Assembly: GCF_001815905.1 (NCBI RefSeq)
Contig: NZ_KV823250.1
Location: 72,053-136,052 of the forward strand
Direction of reading: 5' to 3'
Length of the DNA stretch: 64,000 nt
Source of the DNA: Brevibacterium sp. HMSC07C04
Lineage (GTDB): Bacteria; Actinomycetota; Actinomycetes; Actinomycetales; Brevibacteriaceae
The notes beneath the pieces are model-generated. The model had not been told where the DNA came from and made no database searches. It saw nothing but the letters and a program-made list of their open reading frames with translations. The translations under genes and the position numbers were made by a program. Every line of letters begins with the position of its first letter. The stretch's first letter is position 1. Of the stretch, positions 60,682 to 64,000 are shown piece by piece.

Positions 60682-61572
60682 ATGGCGAGCCTCAATGACG
60701 ATGCGAACTACATCCGGAACCTGTGCACGCAGTTGGACATTCCCGGTCTGACCGATATTCACACGCACTTCATGCCGCACAATGTGCTGCGCAAAGTGTG
60801 GGCATACTTCGAGCAGGCAGAAGACGTCCTCGGCTACGACTGGCCCATCATCTACCGCACTGATGAAGCTGAGCGAATCGACACGCTGCGCACGCTGGGG
60901 GTCAAGCAGTTCACATCGCTGCTCTACCCGCACAAGCCGGACATGGCCGCATGGCTCAACTCCTGGGCCGCCGACTTCGCTGCCCGCATTCCCGACTGCG
61001 CTCACAGCAGCACCTTCTACCCGGAACCCGAAGCTGAAGACTACGTCCGCACCGCCATTGAGGTCGGCACTCGGGTTTTCAAAGCCCACGTGCAGGTGGG
61101 CGGCTACGATCCGACCGACCCCCGCCTCGACCCCGTGTGGGGCATGATTGCCGAGGCGGAGCTCCCCATCGTCATTCATGCCGGCCACGCTCCCCAGAGG
61201 GGAACGCACACGGGCATCGAGCCGATTCGCGAGGTGCTGAGACGGTTCCCGCGCCTCACCTTGGTTATGGCCCACCTGGGTATGCCGGATTACGATGCGT
61301 TCCTTGACCTCGCCGATGAGTACCCCAACTTCCACCTGGACACCTGTATGGCGCTGACTGACTTCACAGAGCGGTTCGCCCCGACTTCAGGGGAGTACCG
61401 GAGGCGCTTGGGCGATTACGGGGATCGGATTGTGTTCGCCTCAGATTTCCCCAACATTCCCTACAGCTATGCCCACCAGGTTGAAGCGCTTGAGCGGCTG
61501 GAGCTGGGGGAGGAGTGGATGCGAGCTGTCCTGTGGGACAACGGTCAGCGGCTTCTGAACCCGGTGCCGTAG
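60682..61572 (+). CDS. Amidohydrolase family 2 protein (ACMSD-like metal-dependent hydrolase)
   Basis: 296 residues. The TIM-barrel metal site starts with DIHTHF near residues 25-30, followed by FKAHVQVGGYDPTDPRLDPVWGMIAEAELPIVIHAGH (metal His after strand 5), LVMAHLGMPDYDAFLDLA and the final metal Asp in VFASDFPNIPYSY. This is the Amidohydro_2 pattern found in decarboxylases and lactonases of the ACMSD group. The substrate is unknown. The gene stands divergent from tadA and upstream of prfB; its TAG stop forms the start of the prfB -10. Confidence 0.85.
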   Translation: MASLNDDANYIRNLCTQLDIPGLTDIHTHFMPHNVLRKVWAYFEQAEDVLGYDWPIIYRTDEAERIDTLRTLGVKQFTSLLYPHKPDMAAWLNSWAADFAARIPDCAHSSTFYPEPEAEDYVRTAIEVGTRVFKAHVQVGGYDPTDPRLDPVWGMIAEAELPIVIHAGHAPQRGTHTGIEPIREVLRRFPRLTLVMAHLGMPDYDAFLDLADEYPNFHLDTCMALTDFTERFAPTSGEYRRRLGDYGDRIVFASDFPNIPYSYAHQVEALERLELGEEWMRAVLWDNGQRLLNPVP

Positions 61573-61575
61573 ACT
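61570..61575 (+). promoter_or_regulatory. -10 hexamer of prfB overlapping the amidohydrolase stop
   Basis: TAGACT shares its TAG with the stop codon of the upstream gene and ends 9 nt before the prfB ATG. The predicted mRNA would have at most two or three bases before the start. Confidence 0.45.
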
Positions 61576-61584
61576 GGCGGGACT

Positions 61585-62715
61585 ATGGCCTTTGACTTTG
61601 CGAGCGAAATCGCCGACCTCAAGCAGACCTTCGCCTCGATTCGCGAGGTGTCCAACATCGATCAGCTGCGCTCAGAAGTCGCTGAGCTCACCGAGCAGGC
61701 GGCAGCACCTGACCTGTGGGACAACCCGGATGAGGCCCAGCAGGTCACCTCGAAGCTTTCGCACCGCCAGTCCAGGCTTGAAAAGCTCGAAAAGTTTGAT
61801 GAGCGCATTGAAGACGTCGAACTGTTGGTCTCCATGGCCGAAGACGAAGACGACGCTGACGCCCTGCAGGAAGCGCAGGACGAAGTCAACAAGCTTGCAC
61901 GCGAACTGTCGGACATGGAGATAGCCACGCTCCTGTCCGGTGAATACGACGCGCGTTCTGCGGTCATCACGGTTCGCTCCGGTGCAGGCGGTGACGATGC
62001 CACCGACTTCGCACAGACGCTCACCCGCATGTACGTGCGCTGGGCCGAAAACAACGAATACAACGTGCAGGAGCTCGACACCTCGTACGCGGAAGGCGCG
62101 GGTGTGAAGTCTGCGACCATCCAGATCAACGCGCCCTACGCCTACGGGACCTTGTCAGTTGAAGCCGGCACGCACCGCCTGGTGCGCATCAGCCCGTTCG
62201 ACAACCAGGGCCGCCGCCAAACCTCATTTGCGGCAGTCGAAGTCATCCCGCTCATCGAGCAGACCGACCACGTGGACATTGACGAAAACGACCTGCGCAT
62301 CGACGTGTACCGTTCCTCCGGTCCTGGCGGTCAGTCGGTCAACACGACAGACTCCGCTGTGCGCATCACCCACATCCCCACGGGCGTTGTCGTGTCAATG
62401 CAGAACGAAAAGTCGCAGATTCAGAACCGCGCGGCAGCCATGCGAGTGCTCCAGTCGCGACTGCTGCAGCTGAAGCACGAAGAAGAAGAGGCGCAGAAGA
62501 AGAGCCTCGCCGGTGACATCAAAGCATCGTGGGGTGACCAGATGCGCTCCTACGTCACCCACCCGTACCAGATGGTCAAGGACCTGCGCACCGGCTACGA
62601 AGTCAACAATCCCTCAGCTGTTTTCGATGGTGACATCGACGGCTTCCTCGAAGCGGGCATCCGCTGGCGCAAGGAAGAACAGCAGAAGGCAGAAGAAGAA
62701 AACGCTCTGCCCTGA
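61585..62715 (+). CDS. prfB: Peptide chain release factor 2
   Basis: 376 residues in one uninterrupted frame, so there is no programmed frameshift. The peptidyl-tRNA hydrolysis motif GGQ is at residues 248-250 in [20 protein letters not shown], and the stop-codon-reading SPF is in [15 protein letters not shown], which marks RF2 (UGA/UAA) rather than RF1. The N-terminal 100 residues are the helical PCRF domain. The next gene is smpB, 21 nt away. Most actinobacteria place ftsE and ftsX between them; they are absent here. Confidence 0.97.
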   Translation: MAFDFASEIADLKQTFASIREVSNIDQLRSEVAELTEQAAAPDLWDNPDEAQQVTSKLSHRQSRLEKLEKFDERIEDVELLVSMAEDEDDADALQEAQDEVNKLARELSDMEIATLLSGEYDARSAVITVRSGAGGDDATDFAQTLTRMYVRWAENNEYNVQELDTSYAEGAGVKSATIQINAPYAYGTLSVEAGTHRLVRISPFDNQGRRQTSFAAVEVIPLIEQTDHVDIDENDLRIDVYRSSGPGGQSVNTTDSAVRITHIPTGVVVSMQNEKSQIQNRAAAMRVLQSRLLQLKHEEEEAQKKSLAGDIKASWGDQMRSYVTHPYQMVKDLRTGYEVNNPSAVFDGDIDGFLEAGIRWRKEEQQKAEEENALP

Positions 62716-62736
62716 TAAAAAGGACGATCCCAGAAC

Positions 62737-63225
62737 ATGGCTAAGACCGGCGAGTTCATAAAGAACGACGGCAAAAAGGTCGTCGCGCGCAATCGCCGTG
62801 CCTCTTTTGACTACCACCTGGAAGAGGAATTCGAAGCTGGCCTCGTACTCACGGGCACGGAAGTGAAGTCGCTGCGCGAAGGCCGGGCATCAATCACTGA
62901 CGGCTATGCCCACATTGACCGCGGTGAAGCCTGGATCGAGAACATCTACATTCCCGAATACCTCCAGGGGACCTGGACGAATCACGCGGCCAGGCGCAAG
63001 CGGAAGATGCTTCTGCACAAAGCCGAGATCATCAGGATCACTCAGAAGCTCAAAGAATCCGGGCGCACTCTGGTACCGCTTGAGCTGTACTTCTCTGGTT
63101 CGCGCGTCAAGATCTCCTTCGCCCTGGCAAAGGGCAAGAAGGATTGGGACAAGCGTCAGGCACTGCGCGAAAAGCAGGACAAGCGCGAAGCCGAACGCGC
63201 CATGTCGCTGCGCCAGAACAGGTGA
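62737..63225 (+). CDS. smpB: SsrA-binding protein SmpB
   Basis: 162 residues. It carries tmRNA to stalled ribosomes for trans-translation. Conserved blocks are ARNRRASFDYHLEEEFEAGLVLTGTEVKSLREGRASITDGYA, the IYIPEYLQGTWTNHAARRKRKMLLHK segment, and LVPLELYFSGSRVKISFALAKGKKDWDKRQALREKQDKREAERAM, whose basic C-terminal tail enters the mRNA channel. The tmRNA gene (ssrA) often lies just downstream, but the 120-nt spacer after smpB is too short and shows no tmRNA sequence. Confidence 0.97.
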   Translation: MAKTGEFIKNDGKKVVARNRRASFDYHLEEEFEAGLVLTGTEVKSLREGRASITDGYAHIDRGEAWIENIYIPEYLQGTWTNHAARRKRKMLLHKAEIIRITQKLKESGRTLVPLELYFSGSRVKISFALAKGKKDWDKRQALREKQDKREAERAMSLRQNR

Positions 63226-63332
63226 GCGGTACCTCGGCCTTCCTTTAGTCGGCTGTCAGCCGGCACATGATCGGGGACTGAGCCGGCACCTCGGCAGGGG
63301 CTTTGACCAGTGCGTCCCTCAGCGTGAGTCGT

Positions 63333-63338
63333 TAAACT
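63333..63338 (+). promoter_or_regulatory. -10 hexamer of the DsbA-fold gene (leaderless)
   Basis: TAAACT ends 7 nt before the ATG at 63346. The spacer 63226-63332 otherwise holds only a small palindrome (CGGCTG-T-CAGCCG at 63250-63262) and a repeated AGCCGGCAC, of unclear meaning. Confidence 0.45.
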
Positions 63339-63345
63339 CGGGGCT

Positions 63346-63984
63346 ATGCAGCAAGTAGATTTCTATTACGATCCCTCTTGCCCCTTCTGCTGGGTCACCA
63401 GCCGCTGGCTTGTGCAGGTCAGCGCTAAGCGCGACATTGACGTCACGTGGCGGCCATTCAGCTTGGCGATTAAGAACGACGAACTGCCCGGCGGTGCCAA
63501 TGAAAACTCAGGTCACTCGAAAGGCCACAACGCCGGTCACCGTGTGCTGCGTGTTATTGCGGCGGCTGAGAAAGAAGGCGCCAACGCAGGTGGTCTGTAC
63601 ACCGTGTTCGGTGCGGCTCGGCACGTTGACGGCACGGACTTCACTGACGAACTCATCAGTGAAATCCTTGCCGATTCTGGCCTTTCCGAAGACCTTCTGA
63701 AGGCCGCTGACGATGACAGCTGGGATGAACACCTCAACGCTGAACTGAGGTCGGCACTCGACCTGGTCGGTGATGACGTCGGTGTGCCGATCATCGCCTT
63801 CGAACGCGAAGACGGCTCCAAACAGGGCTACTTCGGTCCGGTCATCCTCACGCTGCCCGAGGAAGAAGAAAGCCTCGCCATGTGGGACGGCCTGAGCAGC
63901 TTGGCCACGGTTGAAACCTTCTACGAACTCAAGCGCACCCGTCCATCTGGCGGGCCCGATACCCAGAGCACCAAGGGTCTCTGA
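63346..63984 (+). CDS. DsbA-fold oxidoreductase, mycothiol-dependent nitroreductase-like (Rv2466c family)
   Basis: 212 residues, no signal peptide, so cytosolic. The start VDFYYDPSCPFCWVTSRWLVQV has a CPFC redox pair at Cys12 and Cys15 and matches the mycobacterial Rv2466c pattern (DPxCPWxWxTSRW). FSLAIKNDELPGG and YTVFGAARHVDG correspond to its substrate-binding insertion, and VGDDVGVPIIAF carries the cis-Pro loop. Family members are mycothiol-dependent reductases, which would fit an actinobacterium that makes mycothiol. It may also be called a FrnE-like DsbA protein. Annotation by pattern only. Confidence 0.8.
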   Translation: MQQVDFYYDPSCPFCWVTSRWLVQVSAKRDIDVTWRPFSLAIKNDELPGGANENSGHSKGHNAGHRVLRVIAAAEKEGANAGGLYTVFGAARHVDGTDFTDELISEILADSGLSEDLLKAADDDSWDEHLNAELRSALDLVGDDVGVPIIAFEREDGSKQGYFGPVILTLPEEEESLAMWDGLSSLATVETFYELKRTRPSGGPDTQSTKGL

Positions 63985-64000
63985 GGATTGCACTGATTTC

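Noticed and set aside
61585-61720. Programmed +1 frameshift in prfB
   Set aside because: The 376-residue frame is continuous from a good ATG with no in-frame UGA near codon 26.
63226-63332. Terminator or repeat element after smpB (CGGCTG-T-CAGCCG, duplicated AGCCGGCAC)
   Set aside because: The palindrome is only 6 bp with an impossible 1-nt loop, and the duplication is short in GC-rich DNA.
62716-63345. tmRNA (ssrA) gene next to smpB
   Set aside because: Only 120 nt follow smpB, with no tRNA-Ala-like ends or tag-peptide frame.
1-64000. CRISPR arrays, tRNA/rRNA genes, insertion sequences, prophage
   Set aside because: Reading through all gene gaps gave no regularly spaced repeats, cloverleaf-like sequences, transposase or phage genes. 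Gaps are short and mostly accounted for by promoters and terminators.

Overview
This window reads as core chromosome of a high-GC Gram-positive bacterium (Actinomycetota, most likely order Micrococcales). The reasons are the gene orders guaB3-SURF1-DUF3817-guaA, rplM-rpsI-glmM and glmS-acpS-nnr-alr-tsaE-tsaB-rimI-tsaD, frequent GTG/TTG starts, ATGA and TGATG start/stop overlaps, a BioQ-type operator in front of bioYMN, a mycothiol-dependent-nitroreductase-like protein, and many start codons only 6-9 nt downstream of a -10-like TANNNT hexamer (leaderless genes). I cannot name the genus. I saw no phage, insertion sequence, CRISPR array, tRNA or rRNA.

Layout. 0-3.4 kb: end of a GuaB3 paralogue, SURF1, a DUF3817 membrane protein and guaA. 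3.4-3.85 kb: a repeat- and hairpin-rich spacer ending in the bioY promoter/operator. 3.85-6 kb: the biotin ECF transporter bioYMN. 6-9 kb: a GT4 mannosyltransferase (minus), a LemA-like protein and truA. 9-11.4 kb: an LPXTG-anchored 5'-nucleotidase. 11.5-14.3 kb: rplM-rpsI and glmM. 14.3-19 kb: a small membrane protein, an ABC exporter, an orphan MetQ lipoprotein and coaA. 19-28.3 kb: one long plus-strand run for amino-sugar, acyl-carrier, NAD(P)HX repair, D-alanine and t6A-tRNA functions. 28.3-33.4 kb: a carboxylate-amine ligase, a sulfurtransferase, a NagZ-like lipoprotein and a THUMP-like methyltransferase. 33.4-40 kb: ksgA, ispE, an ABC-F ATPase, an MMPL protein and a MarR regulator. 40.3-52.2 kb: nucleoside uptake and catabolism (bmpA-nupABC-cdd-deoA-deoC, then convergent punA-pgm) and a GNAT protein. 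52.2-60.5 kb, minus strand: a 1197-residue FHA/FtsK-SpoIIIE ATPase resembling type VII EssC/EccC, followed upstream by a compact Tad (Flp pilus) locus. 60.7-64 kb: an amidohydrolase, prfB, smpB and a DsbA-fold oxidoreductase.

How the parts fit. The wall-anchored 5'-nucleotidase could release nucleosides outside the cell. BmpA-NupABC would import them, Cdd/DeoA/PunA would split them, and the phosphosugar mutase plus DeoC would pass the deoxyribose to central metabolism. glmM and glmS both feed UDP-GlcNAc synthesis, alr supplies D-Ala, and the NagZ-like lipoprotein may act in wall turnover.

The least ordinary parts are the Tad locus, whose pilin-like gene lacks the usual Glu+5 and which has no visible prepilin peptidase or TadZ; the orphan EssC-like ATPase beside it; two consensus DnaA boxes in the two spacers bounding that locus; a pair of near-identical repeats in spacers 45 kb apart; the widespread leaderless start geometry, including two places where a TAG stop codon is also the start of the next -10; and the direct prfB-smpB junction without ftsEX.
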